This document shows positions 49,476 through 58,085 of a stretch of 60,356 bases of DNA, piece after piece. The notes under the pieces were generated by a model that was not told the DNA's origin, searched no databases, and saw only the letters and a list, made by a program, of their open reading frames with translations. The translations under genes and the position numbers were made by a program. The stretch lies in the NCBI GenBank assembly GCA_936920195.1, contig CAKZHE010000231.1, forward strand, positions 1 through 60,356, read 5' to 3'. The stretch comes from an uncultured cyanobacterium (GTDB lineage Bacteria > Cyanobacteriota > Cyanobacteriia > Cyanobacteriales > FACHB-T130). The first letter of the stretch is position 1. Each line of letters starts with the position of its first letter.

Positions 49476-50516
49476 CTAAATTGTTGCGGCGGCGGCGGGA
49501 TGCAGCCAATTTTTTGCGACTAGCAATTCAGCAATTTGGATCGCATTTAATGCCGCTCCTTTGCGAATTTGATCGCCACTGAGCCACAATTCCAATCCGC
49601 AAGGATGGGAAATATCTTGGCGAATCCGCCCCACTAAAACTTCATCTTTGCCACTAGCTTCCATAGGCATAGGGAAATAATTGGCTTGCCAATCTTCCAC
49701 TAATTTCACTCCTGGGGCAGCGGCTAGGATCTCGCGAGCCTTTTCGACTGGAAAAGGATGGGCAAATTCTAGGTTAATTGCTTCTGAGTGAGCGCGGAGG
49801 ACGGGAACCCGCACGCAAGTGGCGGTAATGGCAATTTCGGGGCTACCAAAGATTTTCCGAGTTTCATTAACCATTTTCATTTCTTCCTCACAATAGCCCC
49901 AATCGTTCAATGGGGAATTATGGGGAAACAAATTAAAGGCTAAGGGATAGGGGAAAATTTCGGCTTGGGGAGTTTCCCCTTGCAAAATTGCTTGGGATTG
50001 GGTTTGCAATTCTACCATTGCTTGCGCTCCCGCGCCGCTGGCAGATTGGTAGGTGGCGGCAATCAACCGTTTGACTGGTTGAACTTGGTGTAGGGGCCAA
50101 ACTGCCACTGCCATCAAAATTGTCGTGCAGTTGGGATTGGCAATTAAACCTTGGTGGTGGGCAGCGGCTTGGGGATTGACTTCTGGGACGATTAAGGGAA
50201 CCTGGGAGTCCATCCGGAAAGCGCTGGAATTGTCAATTACTACGGCTCCGGCAGCGATCGCAGTCTTTGCCCATGCCTTGGAGGTACTCCCCCCGGCCGA
50301 TGCTAATACTAGATCAACATTAGCAAAGGATTCGGCAGTTACTGCTGCCACGGGCAAATCTTCCCCTTGAAATTTTAGAGTCCGACCCGCCGAACGGGGC
50401 GAAGCCAATAATTTTAAATTAGATATCGGAAAGTTACGACTTTCTAAGAGTTCTAATAACTCAGCGCCCACAGCGCCCGTTGCCCCCAAAATAGCAACGC
50501 GATAGGATTTCGACAA
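49476..50516 (-). CDS. asd: Aspartate-semialdehyde dehydrogenase (Asd)
   Basis: Asd reduces aspartyl-phosphate to aspartate semialdehyde with NADPH. The 346-aa protein has the Rossmann motif AILGATGAVGAELLELL, the active-site Cys C130 (IANPNCTTILM), the substrate Arg and His regions (VPVLRAHSEAI) and the C-terminal GRIRQD. It heads the minus-strand cluster with dapA and rnj. The trigger factor gene is divergent beyond 50517-51170. Confidence 0.95.
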   Translation of the reverse strand: MSKSYRVAILGATGAVGAELLELLESRNFPISNLKLLASPRSAGRTLKFQGEDLPVAAVTAESFANVDLVLASAGGSTSKAWAKTAIAAGAVVIDNSSAFRMDSQVPLIVPEVNPQAAAHHQGLIANPNCTTILMAVAVWPLHQVQPVKRLIAATYQSASGAGAQAMVELQTQSQAILQGETPQAEIFPYPLAFNLFPHNSPLNDWGYCEEEMKMVNETRKIFGSPEIAITATCVRVPVLRAHSEAINLEFAHPFPVEKAREILAAAPGVKLVEDWQANYFPMPMEASGKDEVLVGRIRQDISHPCGLELWLSGDQIRKGAALNAIQIAELLVAKNWLHPAAAATI

Positions 50517-51170
50517 ATTATTTTCCTCCAGTTATTTTCGTTAGATAAGATATATTGCAAGACCTTTATTTTAATCAAGCTCACCCAAAAATCATCATCA
50601 ATTTTTCTAAAAATTTGCTAATGCCAAAAAGCCCAATCTTCATTTAACAATGATAACTGTTTTAGCAGCTCGATAATTCCAAGTTTACCAGAAAAATGGG
50701 TATAAAGCCCCGTCATTCTAGGACGGCTTTCTGATAGAATGGTAGAAGCAGGCAGGGCATTGTCTGTTGGGCGAGATAGTGTAAGACGGGCTGCGCCTGC
50801 AACTGTTGTTTGAACCCAGAATCCCCGCACTTTTAGGGCGGGGAGTATGTCAACCAATCTTGGCTAATTATCTCATCGATCTCGATCAAAAGCAATTATT
50901 GCGTTCAGCCCTCGGATACCATCCGAGGAGCAATCCCAAATTGATTAGCTTCTGACTTCCCAATTATTGTACTATCATCAGAGACGGAACCCCAACCGGA
51001 TGCAAGCAGGCATCATTTGGCGGGAAAGGTCAACTCAGTATTCTGAGCTTGGCTGGTAAGACTAGGATATCACAAGCGATCGCTTGCCGTTCATCCCCGG
51101 TCAATGCTGCCCGCCTGCCATCCGATCGGGGATCGACACTGAGATTGAAGAAGATAGAGAATTTTTGCTA
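50517..51170. other. Regulatory region between asd and tig
   Basis: Apart from the IS relic at 50660-50855 it contains a small hairpin CCTCGGAT-ACC-ATCCGAGG at 50910-50928 and probably the promoters of tig and asd. No confident box pair was chosen. The frames within it (minus 50618-50857) do not look like genes. Confidence 0.5.
50660..50855 (+). pseudogene. IS200/IS605 3'-end remnant (tnpB tail and end hairpin)
   Basis: On the plus strand a short frame ends GRDSVRRAAPATVV then a stop at about 50811-50813. About 10 bp later comes the hairpin AATCCCCGC...GGGCGGGG and AGTATGTCAAC. This resembles the tail and right end of cyanobacterial TnpB elements (compare the end at 14811-14857). No full element is present. 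It is a low-confidence relic. Confidence 0.35.
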
Positions 51171-52577
51171 ATGAAAGTTACCCAGGAAAAGCTTCCCGCT
51201 AGCCAGATTGGTCTGGAAATTGAAGTTCCAGCCGACATCTCCCAAAAAACCTACGACAAGGTGTTTCAAGACCTCGCCCGCACAGCCAGCATTCCTGGGT
51301 TTCGCAAAGGCAAAGCACCTCGGAAAATTTTGCTGCAACGTCTAGGGACAGTGCGAATCAAAGCCGCCGCTGTCGAAGAGTTGATCCAAAATAGCCTAAA
51401 AAAAGCTGTTGAGCAAGAAACTTTGGACGTAATTGGCAGCTTTGAGTTACGTTCCTCCTTTGATGAATTAGTCGAGAAATTTGAACCAGGGGAACCGCTG
51501 ACCTTTTCAGCGGCGGTGGATGTACCGCCAGAAGTGACTTTGGCAGACTATAGCCAATTAAGCATTAAAGTGGAAGAAGTTGCTTACGATCCCGCCGAAG
51601 TAGACAAATTTTTGGAAGAACGCCGCCGGGAAAATGCCACCTTAATTCCCGTTGAAGGCCGTCCGGCTCAGTATGCAGATGTGGCAGTAGTTGACTATCA
51701 GGCTAAATTGGTGGGAGAAACTGACGAAGAAACCACCGAAATTCCCGGCGGACAAGCCACAGACTTCCAAGTGGAACTGGTGGAGGAACGCTTTTTAGAG
51801 GAATTTGTGGCGGGTATTCAGGGCATGAATATTGGGGAAACCAAAGAAATTACGGTGAACTTTCCCGAAGATTATGCCCGCGAAGATTTAGCAGGCGAAA
51901 GCGCAATTTTCACCATTACTCTCAAAGATCTGAAAGAGAAAGAATTGCCAGAGGTAAATGACGACTTTGCCCAAGAAGTGAGCGAATTTGAAACTCTAGA
52001 AGAGTTGCGGACTTCCCTAGAAACCAGATTTAAAGACAAAGCCGAACAGGAAACCAACGCTAATAAAGAGAATGCCATAGTGCAGGAACTGGTCAAATTA
52101 ATTACCGTTGACTTGCCCGAAACCATGATTGAAAAAGAAGTGGAAACCCTGCTGACTAGAACCTTTATGCAGTTGGAAAGTTACGGCATGGATGTCAGGA
52201 AAATCTTGAATGCCGAAACCATTCCCGCGTTTAGAGAGCGATCGCGTCCAGAAGCTATTGCCAGAATCCAACAATCTTTAGCTTTGGAAGAAGTTGCCAA
52301 AAAAGAATCTGTAGAAGTCGATCCAGCCGCCCTAGAAGTTAGAATTAAAGAGCTTCAGGAGCAATTAAAAGGACAAAACATCGATCAAAAACGCCTGCGA
52401 AATCTAGTCACTAACGACCTGCGGAAAGAAGCCACCGTGAAATGGCTAATTGAACGCGCTCAAATTGAATTAGTGCCTCTTGGTTCTCTCACCCCCGCCG
52501 AGTCAGAAGAATCAGACTCAGAAGAATCGGCAGAGACCACCATTGAAGCTGAAGTCACTACCACATCAGAAGCATAG
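51171..52577 (+). CDS. tig: Trigger factor, ribosome-associated chaperone
   Basis: Trigger factor meets nascent chains at the ribosome exit and has peptidyl-prolyl isomerase activity. The 468-aa protein (ATG 51171, MKVTQEKLPASQ) has the ribosome-binding GFRKGKAPRKILLQRLG signature (family core GFRxGKxP), the FKBP-like PPIase domain and the helical C-terminal chaperone region. The C-terminus is acidic with a run of SEESDSEES. An upstream ATG at 51084 would add 29 non-conserved residues. It opens the tig-clpP-clpX cluster typical of cyanobacteria. Confidence 0.95.
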   Translation: MKVTQEKLPASQIGLEIEVPADISQKTYDKVFQDLARTASIPGFRKGKAPRKILLQRLGTVRIKAAAVEELIQNSLKKAVEQETLDVIGSFELRSSFDELVEKFEPGEPLTFSAAVDVPPEVTLADYSQLSIKVEEVAYDPAEVDKFLEERRRENATLIPVEGRPAQYADVAVVDYQAKLVGETDEETTEIPGGQATDFQVELVEERFLEEFVAGIQGMNIGETKEITVNFPEDYAREDLAGESAIFTITLKDLKEKELPEVNDDFAQEVSEFETLEELRTSLETRFKDKAEQETNANKENAIVQELVKLITVDLPETMIEKEVETLLTRTFMQLESYGMDVRKILNAETIPAFRERSRPEAIARIQQSLALEEVAKKESVEVDPAALEVRIKELQEQLKGQNIDQKRLRNLVTNDLRKEATVKWLIERAQIELVPLGSLTPAESEESDSEESAETTIEAEVTTTSEA

Positions 52578-52618
52578 GACTAGGGAGTGGCGATCGCCTC
52601 TAAGATCCAAGGGCAATC

Positions 52619-52685
52619 TGTTAGGGTGGGGAATGCCCATATCTGAGCAAGTAATGTTAACCTTAGAAGGCATTGCCCACCCTAC
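52619..52685. repeat. Inverted repeat GTTAGGGTGGG / CCCACCCTAC
   Basis: GTTAGGGTGGGGAATGCC and GGCATTGCCCACCCTAC form a long imperfect inverted repeat between tig and clpP. It could attenuate read-through or be an interspersed repeat. The remaining spacer (52578-52844) shows nothing else. Confidence 0.7.
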
Positions 52686-52844
52686 TACTGGCCTAAGCCC
52701 CAATCCAGCAGAAACATTGATCTTTGTGTTAAAATCAACTCTAAATGAAAGCCCAACCACCACCAAAACCAAGTGGATAGCGGGGCAAGTAAGACACCAA
52801 AGTTTTTAAGTACGGTTCACTCTGGTTCGCCTAAACGTAGCTCT

Positions 52845-53537
52845 ATGCTTTTTTCCCAATCCCCCAACTACCAAATCGCCAGTTTGAGCCAGTTTGAAAT
52901 TTATGCCCAAACTGCCAAAAATGTTATACCTATGGTGGTAGAACAATCTGGTGTGGGCGAACGAGCCTTTGACATCTACTCTCGCCTGCTGCGGGAAAGG
53001 ATCGTGTTTTTAGGGACTGAGATCGACGATACTGTGTCTGATTCCATCGTGGCGCAGTTGCTCTTCTTAGAAGCTGAAGACCCAGAAAAAGACATCCAAA
53101 TGTACATCAACTCCCCCGGTGGGTCAGTGACAGATGGGATGGCGATCTACGATACCATGCAGCAAATCCGTCCAGATGTAGTTACAATCTGTTTTGGGTT
53201 GGCAGCTAGTATGGGGGCGTTTTTGCTCGCCGCTGGTACTGCTGGCAAGCGGATGGCGTTACCCAGCGCTCGGATTATGATTCATCAACCTCTAGGTGGC
53301 GCTCAGGGGCAAGCTGTTGATATTGAGATTCAAGCCAAAGAAATTCTTTATCATAAGCAAAAGCTAAACGAGTTACTGGCCTATCATACAGGTCAGCCTT
53401 TTGAGAACATTGCCGCCGATACCGAGAGAGACTTTTTTATGTCAGCGGCAGAAGCCAAAGATTACGGTCTCATCGATAAAGTGATTTCCAAACAACATCT
53501 TCCCACCCCGACAGCGGCTGTCACCCCATTGAATTGA
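52845..53537 (+). CDS. clpP: ATP-dependent Clp protease proteolytic subunit ClpP
   Basis: ClpP forms the heptameric proteolytic chamber. The 230-aa protein (ATG 52845) has the catalytic Ser122 ([14 protein letters not shown]) and His147 ([13 protein letters not shown]) and the [12 protein letters not shown] region with the third acid. An N-terminal extension of about 30 residues ([20 protein letters not shown]) is usual for this cyanobacterial ClpP. A longer frame from 52773 is unlikely. It is 9 bp before clpX, so the two are cotranscribed. Confidence 0.95.
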   Translation: MLFSQSPNYQIASLSQFEIYAQTAKNVIPMVVEQSGVGERAFDIYSRLLRERIVFLGTEIDDTVSDSIVAQLLFLEAEDPEKDIQMYINSPGGSVTDGMAIYDTMQQIRPDVVTICFGLAASMGAFLLAAGTAGKRMALPSARIMIHQPLGGAQGQAVDIEIQAKEILYHKQKLNELLAYHTGQPFENIAADTERDFFMSAAEAKDYGLIDKVISKQHLPTPTAAVTPLN

Positions 53538-53546
53538 GAGGTCAAT

Positions 53547-54887
53547 ATGCCTAAGTACGACTCCCATTTAAAATGTTCGTTTTGCGGCAAATCTCAAGAG
53601 CAGGTACGCAAACTAATTGCAGGACCGGGAGTCTACATTTGCGATGAATGTGTGGATTTGTGCAATGAAATTCTGGATGAGGAATTATTAGATTCCAGCG
53701 CTCCTGCACCTCAACCAGTCCCCCGCACTGAACCGCCACAGAAACGTCGCGCTCGCTCTGCCAGTATCTCTTTGAGCCAGATTCCTAAGCCCAGAGAACT
53801 GAAAAAATATTTAGATGAACACGTTATTGGTCAGGATGAAGCCAAAAAAGTCCTGTCGGTGGCTGTTTATAACCACTATAAGCGGCTGAGTTTTATTCAG
53901 TCCAAAAATAGCGGTAAAGCACCAGCTGAGGAAGTGGTAGAACTCCAAAAATCCAATATTCTCCTGATTGGCCCCACGGGTTGCGGCAAAACCCTGCTCG
54001 CCCAAACCCTCGCCAGTATCCTCGATGTGCCGTTTGCAGTGGCTGATGCCACCACGCTGACGGAAGCGGGTTATGTGGGAGAAGATGTGGAAAATATTCT
54101 CCTCCGGTTGCTGCAAGTTGCCGATTTGGATGTGGAAGAGGCCCAGCGGGGAATTATCTACATTGATGAAATTGACAAAATTGCCCGCAAGAGCGAAAAT
54201 CCCTCAATTACGCGGGATGTCTCTGGGGAAGGGGTGCAGCAAGCTCTCCTAAAAATGCTGGAAGGAACGATTGCCAACGTACCGCCCCAAGGCGGACGAA
54301 AGCACCCCTACCAAGATTGCATCCAAATTGACACCAGCAATATTATGTTTATTTGCGGTGGTGCTTTTGTGGGCTTGGAGAAGGTGGTGGAACAACGGAT
54401 GGGCAAAAAATCCATTGGTTTTATTCAACCGGGGGAAACCCAACCCAAGGAGAAGCGGACGGCGGATATTCTGCGGCACATGGAACCAGACGATTTGGTC
54501 AAGTTTGGCATGATTCCGGAATTTATCGGTCGCGTACCAGTGGTAGCAGTGGTTGACCCCTTGGATGAAGAGGCACTGATGGCAATTTTAACTGAGCCGC
54601 GCAATGCCTTGGCAAAGCAATATCAGAAGTTGCTAAAAATGGATAATGTTCAGCTAGACTTTAAAGCGGATGCTTTGAGAGCGATCGCCCAAGAAGCCTA
54701 TCGGCGCAAAACTGGGGCGAGAGCATTGCGGGGCATTGTGGAAGAATTAATGCTGGATGTGATGTACGAATTGCCCTCCCGCAAAGATGTGACTCGTTGT
54801 ACCATTACGCGGGAAATGGTCGAGAAGCGCTCGACGGCTGAGTTACTGCTGCATCCTTCCTCTATTCCTAAACCAGAATCTGCTTAA
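53547..54887 (+). CDS. clpX: ATP-dependent Clp protease ATP-binding subunit ClpX
   Basis: ClpX is the AAA+ unfoldase that feeds ClpP. The 446-aa protein has the zinc-binding domain ([10 protein letters not shown] and CDECVDLC), Walker [13 protein letters not shown], Walker [11 protein letters not shown], the pore loop region [11 protein letters not shown] and sensor-2 GARALR. It is immediately followed by an alpha/beta hydrolase whose ATG overlaps the ClpX TAA by one base (54887), indicating cotranscription. Confidence 0.96.
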   Translation: MPKYDSHLKCSFCGKSQEQVRKLIAGPGVYICDECVDLCNEILDEELLDSSAPAPQPVPRTEPPQKRRARSASISLSQIPKPRELKKYLDEHVIGQDEAKKVLSVAVYNHYKRLSFIQSKNSGKAPAEEVVELQKSNILLIGPTGCGKTLLAQTLASILDVPFAVADATTLTEAGYVGEDVENILLRLLQVADLDVEEAQRGIIYIDEIDKIARKSENPSITRDVSGEGVQQALLKMLEGTIANVPPQGGRKHPYQDCIQIDTSNIMFICGGAFVGLEKVVEQRMGKKSIGFIQPGETQPKEKRTADILRHMEPDDLVKFGMIPEFIGRVPVVAVVDPLDEEALMAILTEPRNALAKQYQKLLKMDNVQLDFKADALRAIAQEAYRRKTGARALRGIVEELMLDVMYELPSRKDVTRCTITREMVEKRSTAELLLHPSSIPKPESA

Positions 54888-55726
54888 TGCCGGATATTCA
54901 AGTTCGCGGAGTCCAACATTATTACGAGTGGATTAAATCCTCTCCAACGGTGGGCAATCAACCAGTCATGGTGTTTCTTCACGGTTGGGGAGGTTCATCT
55001 CGTTATTGGCAAAGTACCGCCCAAGCCCTTACAGGCAAGTTTGACTGTTTGCTCTACGATTTGCGGGGGTTTGGGCGCAGTGCGGCTCAAACCTCTACAG
55101 GGGCAAGTTTATCCTACGAGTTGGAAGAATACGCTGAGGATTTAGCGGCATTATTGGATGCTTTGCAACTCCAGCGGGTTTATCTGAATGGTCACTCAAT
55201 GGGGGCATCCATTGTCACTTTGTTTCTCAACCGCTACCCAGAAAGAGTGGAAAAGGCCATTTTAACCTGTAGCGGAATTTTTGAGTATGATGAACCTGCC
55301 TTCAACGCTTTTCATCAGTTTGGGGGTTATGTAGTCAAGTTTCGCCCCTCCTGGCTGGCAAAAATCCCTTTTGCTGACAAGATATTTATGGCCAGGTTTT
55401 TACATCGTCCCCTGCCTAGGGCAGATAGTCTTTCTTTCCTAGAAGATTTCTTACAGGCAGATTATGGGGCGGCGTTGGGGACAATTTTCACATCGGTGTG
55501 TCAAAAAGCGACGGAAGTGATGCCTGTGGAATTTGCCAAGCTCTCTGTACCGACTTTATTGGTAGCTGGGGAACGAGATATTATTATTCCGGCGGAGATG
55601 GGGCGGCAAGCAGCGGCATTAAACGAGGGCGTGCAGTTTGTGGAAGTTGCTCAAACAGCCCATTTTCCGATGCTGGAAGATGCACAAACTTATCGGCAGC
55701 TGGTAGCAGACTTTGTGGGAATTTGA
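54887..55726 (+). CDS. Alpha/beta-fold hydrolase
   Basis: The 279-aa protein is an alpha/beta hydrolase: the oxyanion-hole HGWGGSSRYW, the nucleophile elbow GHSMGAS, the late acid AGERD and the His in HFPMLE. The substrate is unknown; it may be a lipase/esterase or proline-iminopeptidase-like enzyme. It shares a one-base overlap with clpX, so it belongs to the tig-clpPX transcription unit in this genome. No membrane segment or signal peptide is seen. Confidence 0.85.
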   Translation: MPDIQVRGVQHYYEWIKSSPTVGNQPVMVFLHGWGGSSRYWQSTAQALTGKFDCLLYDLRGFGRSAAQTSTGASLSYELEEYAEDLAALLDALQLQRVYLNGHSMGASIVTLFLNRYPERVEKAILTCSGIFEYDEPAFNAFHQFGGYVVKFRPSWLAKIPFADKIFMARFLHRPLPRADSLSFLEDFLQADYGAALGTIFTSVCQKATEVMPVEFAKLSVPTLLVAGERDIIIPAEMGRQAAALNEGVQFVEVAQTAHFPMLEDAQTYRQLVADFVGI

Positions 55727-55728
55727 CA

Positions 55729-55854
55729 ATGACACAGAAGCCTGACTTTCAAAGTATGCCGCGCCAGGAACTGAGAGGATATGCTCTTTCCCATCAAGAT
55801 GATGAGCAAGCTTTAGGAAAGAAATCAGGACTTACGCAGCTACTCCACATATAG
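55729..55854 (+). pseudogene. Truncated DUF6887-like small protein
   Basis: ATG 55729 lies just after the hydrolase stop and encodes TQKPDFQSMPRQELRGYALSHQDDEQALGKKSG, which looks like the start of the short cyanobacterial protein family with PDF-x-x-M-x-RQELR-x-Y-x-L-x-H-x-x-DxEA. After about 33 codons it runs into the MITE-like GGACTTACGCA end (55826) and stops. The C-terminal half was therefore replaced. Confidence 0.55.
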
Positions 55855-55998
55855 TCAGGACTTACGCACTTTAACGAGATTCTGTCATTTTGTTGGCGAA
55901 GCCCGCCGCAGGCTACGGGGCGCTAGCGAAGTGTTCGCGAACGCGAACGCTACACTGGGTTTCGCTCAGGATGACAATAAGTCCTTGCGTAAGTCCTG
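55826..55998. mobile_element. MITE-like element with CAGGACTTACGCA termini
   Basis: CAGGACTTACGCA begins at 55826 and again at 55856. The inverse TGCGTAAGTCCTG ends at 55998. Within it are AGCGAAG/CTTCGCT-type palindromes (GCGAAGCCCGCC..., GCGAACGCGAACGC). It is non-coding and interrupted the small protein gene at 55729. The termini are shared with 18269-18356. Confidence 0.7.
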
Positions 55999-56037
55999 GA
56001 AATATTGATAGGATAATGTATATTTTGAGGAAGAAAA

Positions 56038-56370
56038 ATGTCTTTATTACTCGCGTTACAATTTCCGCAAATATTACTAGCACAACCTAACTCTTGCCAT
56101 AATGTCGGGCAGGGAGAGTTAATCGCAATTACGGCTTTACTAGGGGGACTTATAGCCCTTGCTATTACAGTTGGTGCGTCAGCAATTACAATGGGAATAC
56201 CCGCTATAACAATGACAATTGGAATACCTGGTGTAGTCACGAAGATTCTAGCAGGTCTTGCGATTGGGGCTAGTTTGCCTAGCATCGCAGTGCCATTGGA
56301 ACCATTTGTACATATCGCGGCTGTGGCGGCTGCAGTTGAGGGAATTAAGCACATCTTAGGATGTGGTTAG
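56038..56370 (+). CDS. Small hydrophobic Gly/Ala/Ile-rich protein
   Basis: The 110-aa protein has a good ribosome-binding site (GAGGAAG at 56027-56033), a short hydrophobic N-terminus (LLLALQFPQILLAQ) and a two- or three-segment membrane body with internal repetition (SAITMGIPAITMTIGIPGVV, LAGLAIGASLPSIAVPLE). Two cysteines flank it: one at about residue 20 and one in the tail LGCG. It is unlike any family I recognise. Features such as the glycine-rich hydrophobic body suggest a membrane-active peptide, but that is inference. It lies between the MITE and an ISL3 remnant. Confidence 0.5.
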   Translation: MSLLLALQFPQILLAQPNSCHNVGQGELIAITALLGGLIALAITVGASAITMGIPAITMTIGIPGVVTKILAGLAIGASLPSIAVPLEPFVHIAAVAAAVEGIKHILGCG

Positions 56371-56412
56371 TTTCATAACTTTGTTATCAAATATGGCTCT
56401 TTTGACATTCCG

Positions 56413-56444
56413 TGGTAAAATGTAGCGCCAGCTACATTTTACCA
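56413..56444. repeat. 14-bp inverted repeat, possible ISL3 end
   Basis: TGGTAAAATGTAGC (56413-56426) and GCTACATTTTACCA (56431-56444) pair perfectly with a 4-nt loop GCCA. It sits 10 bp before the transposase-fragment ATG and may be the left end of the ISL3-type element or a terminator of the preceding gene. Confidence 0.7.
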
Positions 56445-56454
56445 GGTGGGAAAA

Positions 56455-56708
56455 ATGGACTTACATTTAGACATTTTACTAAATCTGCCTAACGTAACGG
56501 TTTTCAGTTGTTATCAGAAGGAAGGGTTAACGATTTTACAACTAGACTTTTTGAACGATAAAGTTAGTTGTAATTACTGTGGAAAATCTACCGATGACCT
56601 TCATCAAATTCGGATGAATTAAGAAATGAATTAAGAGAAATTTATGAAACCAGTACCACAGTTAAAATGGGATTGAGAAAATTGAAAAAATGGTTAGGTT
56701 TAGCCTAG
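56455..56708 (+). pseudogene. ISL3-type transposase, deletion derivative
   Basis: The N-terminal part (ATG 56455) starts LHLDILLNLPNVTVFSC and has the zinc-finger VSCNYCGKSTDDLHQIR typical of ISL3 transposases, then stops early. After a few bases another frame reads LREIYETSTTVKMGLRKLKKWL, the C-terminal tail of such transposases. The large DDE core is deleted. The TAG at 56706-56708 coincides with the first three bases of the TIR of MITE 2. Confidence 0.65.
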
Positions 56709-56934
56709 GCTGTTGACTTTGCGAGTTCTTGAGCAACTTTATTCATGCAATAACCGTGTCCGATCCCCCCTAGCCCCCCTTCAAAAGGGGGGAACCGGAG
56801 ATTTGCTCAAAGTCCCCCTTTTTAAGGGGGATTTAGGGGGATCGAAACTTATAGCGGTAGTCATAAAAGCCAATTGACCGATCAAAAACTGCATGAGCAA
56901 AAAACTCCTAAAAAGGCACAAAGTCAACAGCCTA
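56706..56934. mobile_element. MITE-like element 2 (TAGGCTGTTGACTTTG, perfect TIRs)
   Basis: The 16-bp TIR TAGGCTGTTGACTTTG (56706-56721) is inverted exactly at 56919-56934. Inner parts include TTATTCATGCAATAACCG, the CCCCCC/GGGGGG-rich block and TAAGGGGGATTTAGG. It is 229 bp, non-coding, and shares its blocks with 45963-46270 (inverted order) and with the end of the window. Its insertion point is at the end of the ISL3 remnant. Confidence 0.88.
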
Positions 56935-57104
56935 CCCTTAGCCCACCTGTAGGCATTCCCGTCCCTACTGGCTTTGAGGATTTTTTGCTTTTTTATTGAC
57001 TTTTATTTGCAATAGCCTGCTATATTATTTAATTGTTATTGCTAGTAAATCTAGAAAACACTGGCGACCTTCCTTTGACTACCTTGGAGGCTTTAGTTCA
57101 AATC

Positions 57105-58085
57105 GTGAGTAAAAATATGCTTAAGGGTGCTGGATTAGCATTACTGATTGGCTTATCCCTGACTGCGGCGGGATGCAGTCAAGAGTCAAGTACCCAGCCA
57201 TCGGCAAGCCCCCAATCCAGCGGTAATACTTCTCAGTCACCCAGTACCGAGGGGAAAAATTCTCTCACTACCCTCAAAATTGCCTTCGCCAGTCGCAAAG
57301 ACTCCCAGGATTTGGAGCGGAAAACCAAGACTGTGGCAGATTTCCTCAGCAAGGAAATTGGTATTCCCGTAGAAGCAGTCATCGGCGATGAAACCGCTGC
57401 TGTAGAAGCTTTAAATGCCAATCGAGTTGATGTGGCTTTTTTCAGCAGTCGCCCCGCCCTCAAAGCCGCCGAATTAACCGGAGCGCGGCTAGTTTTAGCA
57501 GAAGTGCGCGCAGATTATTCTGGTGGACATACCTACAAATCACTGCTTTTAGTTCGCAACGATAGTCCTCTGAAGACAAAGGGAACAGTCAAGGAAACCC
57601 TGGAGCAACTGAAAGGGAAAAAAATCGCCTTTGCTTCTCGGACTTCTGGCTCAGGGTTTATTATTCCGATTGGGGAGTTAGTCGGACAGAAATTGGTAGA
57701 TGGACCAGATCGATTAGAGAATTATTTTGGTAAAGTCACCTATGGCGATGGCTACGGTAGTGCGATGCAAGCGGTATTGCGGGGACAAGCTGATGTTGGT
57801 GCGGTATCAGAGTATGCGGTGAAACCACCCTACATCACCGAGGCAGAAGCGAAACAATTGCGGGTTCTCCATGCCATTCCTGGCGTACCTGCCCACGGAA
57901 TTTCCATTGATGATGATGTTCCGGCGGCAATGCAAGAAAAAATTGTTAATGCCCTACTGAAGTTGAATGAACCTGCTAATAATCAAATGTTACGGGATCT
58001 CTACAATTCGACCAAATTGGTAAAGGTTGACCACGAACAACATTTAGGTGGGATGCGCGATGCCTTGAAACGCGCCAAGCTATGA
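57105..58085 (+). CDS. phnD: Phosphonate/phosphite-type ABC substrate-binding lipoprotein
   Basis: The 326-aa protein (GTG 57105; ATG 57117 is an alternative) has a lipoprotein signal with the lipobox LTAAGC, a Ser/Gln-rich linker (SSTQPSASPQSSG) and a PhnD/PtxB-like periplasmic binding domain: LKIAFASRKDSQDLERKT, VDVAFFSSRPALKAAE, KGKKIAFASRTSGSGFIIPIGELV and YGSAMQAVLRGQADVGAVSEYA. It captures phosphonates, phosphite or phosphate outside the membrane. It starts a three-gene ABC importer with overlapping genes. Confidence 0.88.
   Translation: MSKNMLKGAGLALLIGLSLTAAGCSQESSTQPSASPQSSGNTSQSPSTEGKNSLTTLKIAFASRKDSQDLERKTKTVADFLSKEIGIPVEAVIGDETAAVEALNANRVDVAFFSSRPALKAAELTGARLVLAEVRADYSGGHTYKSLLLVRNDSPLKTKGTVKETLEQLKGKKIAFASRTSGSGFIIPIGELVGQKLVDGPDRLENYFGKVTYGDGYGSAMQAVLRGQADVGAVSEYAVKPPYITEAEAKQLRVLHAIPGVPAHGISIDDDVPAAMQEKIVNALLKLNEPANNQMLRDLYNSTKLVKVDHEQHLGGMRDALKRAKL

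Noticed and set aside
50618-50857. 79-codon minus-strand frame upstream of asd
   Set aside because: No family match; the opposite strand carries the IS-like tail and hairpin, which explains the open frame.
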